Assembly (NCBI GenBank): GCA_910588125.1
Contig: CAJUPI010000103.1
Location: forward strand, 1 to 6,666
Direction of reading: 5' to 3'
Source: an uncultured Lachnospiraceae bacterium
Lineage (GTDB): Bacteria > Bacillota > Clostridia > Lachnospirales > Lachnospiraceae
DNA length: 6,666 nt
Position numbers and translations under genes: made by a program. The notes beneath the pieces are model-generated. The model saw nothing but the letters and a program-made list of their open reading frames with translations, was not told the DNA's origin and did no database searches. The first letter of the stretch is position 1, and each line of letters begins with the position of its first letter. Shown piece by piece: positions 6,576-6,666 of the stretch.

Positions 6576-6666
6576 CCGGTTTCGGGATCAAGAATTCCTA
6601 AAATCTCTGATTTTTGCGAAAAGCGAAACGAAAATCCCCTAACTCGCTTCGCTCAGACAGAGTGGA
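6576..6666. other. Non-coding structured tail, possible dispersed intergenic repeat (runs off window)
   Basis: No supportable gene is present. Several short symmetries are packed here: TGATCC/GGATCA (6560-6565 with 6585-6590), AAAATC/GATTTT (6600-6605 with 6609-6614), a further AAAATC at 6631-6636, and three near-tandem CGAAA-type units at 6618-6634. A frame from 6511 to 6642 stays open for 43 codons, but its only ATG (6559) has no ribosome binding site and the product is low-complexity basic. The segment reminds me of dispersed intergenic sequence in Lachnospiraceae genomes; that is recollection only, and a single copy in this window cannot prove it. Confidence 0.35.

Noticed and set aside
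6559..6642. A 27-codon plus-strand frame (starting MIRCFF) in the right-hand tail.
   Set aside because: Its ATG is buried in the terminator hairpin loop, has no ribosome binding site, and the product is low-complexity; the region is better explained as non-coding structure.

Overview
The window looks like a chromosomal segment from a low-to-mid-GC Clostridia member, most likely Lachnospiraceae. The evidence is the Gram-positive AGGAGG-type ribosome binding sites, the AT-rich intergenic promoters, the short XRE-type regulator, and the sequence style of the Mfd, Pth and FAD-dehydrogenase proteins. The taxonomic call is an inference; no rRNA or other marker gene is present.

Layout, left to right. 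Positions 1-70 (minus) hold the first 23 codons of an RmlB-type dTDP-glucose 4,6-dehydratase that runs off the left edge, with its own extended -10 promoter behind it. Positions 164-568 (minus) hold an 80-residue XRE/Cro-CI regulator followed by a very charged 47-residue small ORF. Positions 569-768 hold the regulator's upstream region and a strong intrinsic terminator for the next operon. Positions 769-4931 (minus) are the housekeeping pair pth (peptidyl-tRNA hydrolase) and mfd (transcription-repair coupling factor), read pth then mfd from a near-consensus promoter at 4967-4995. Positions 5097-6506 (plus), divergent from pth, encode a COG2509-like FAD-dependent dehydrogenase with a conserved-looking four-cysteine cluster. 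Positions 6507-6666 are non-coding: a GC-rich terminator-like hairpin and then a tail of short inverted and direct repeats that may be part of a dispersed intergenic repeat.

How the genes work together: Pth recycles peptidyl-tRNA shed by stalled ribosomes, and Mfd clears stalled RNA polymerase and recruits nucleotide excision repair. Pairing them in one transcript is a recurrent Firmicutes arrangement. The FAD enzyme shares only the divergent intergenic region. The XRE regulator, its small partner and rmlB lie in the same direction with no visible terminator between them, so partial co-transcription into a cell-surface sugar locus is possible.

I do not see a defence system, CRISPR array, transposase, phage gene, tRNA or rRNA here. 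The window is mostly ordinary core genome. The least explained parts are the 47-residue ORF, the cysteine cluster of the FAD enzyme, and the structured tail at the right end.
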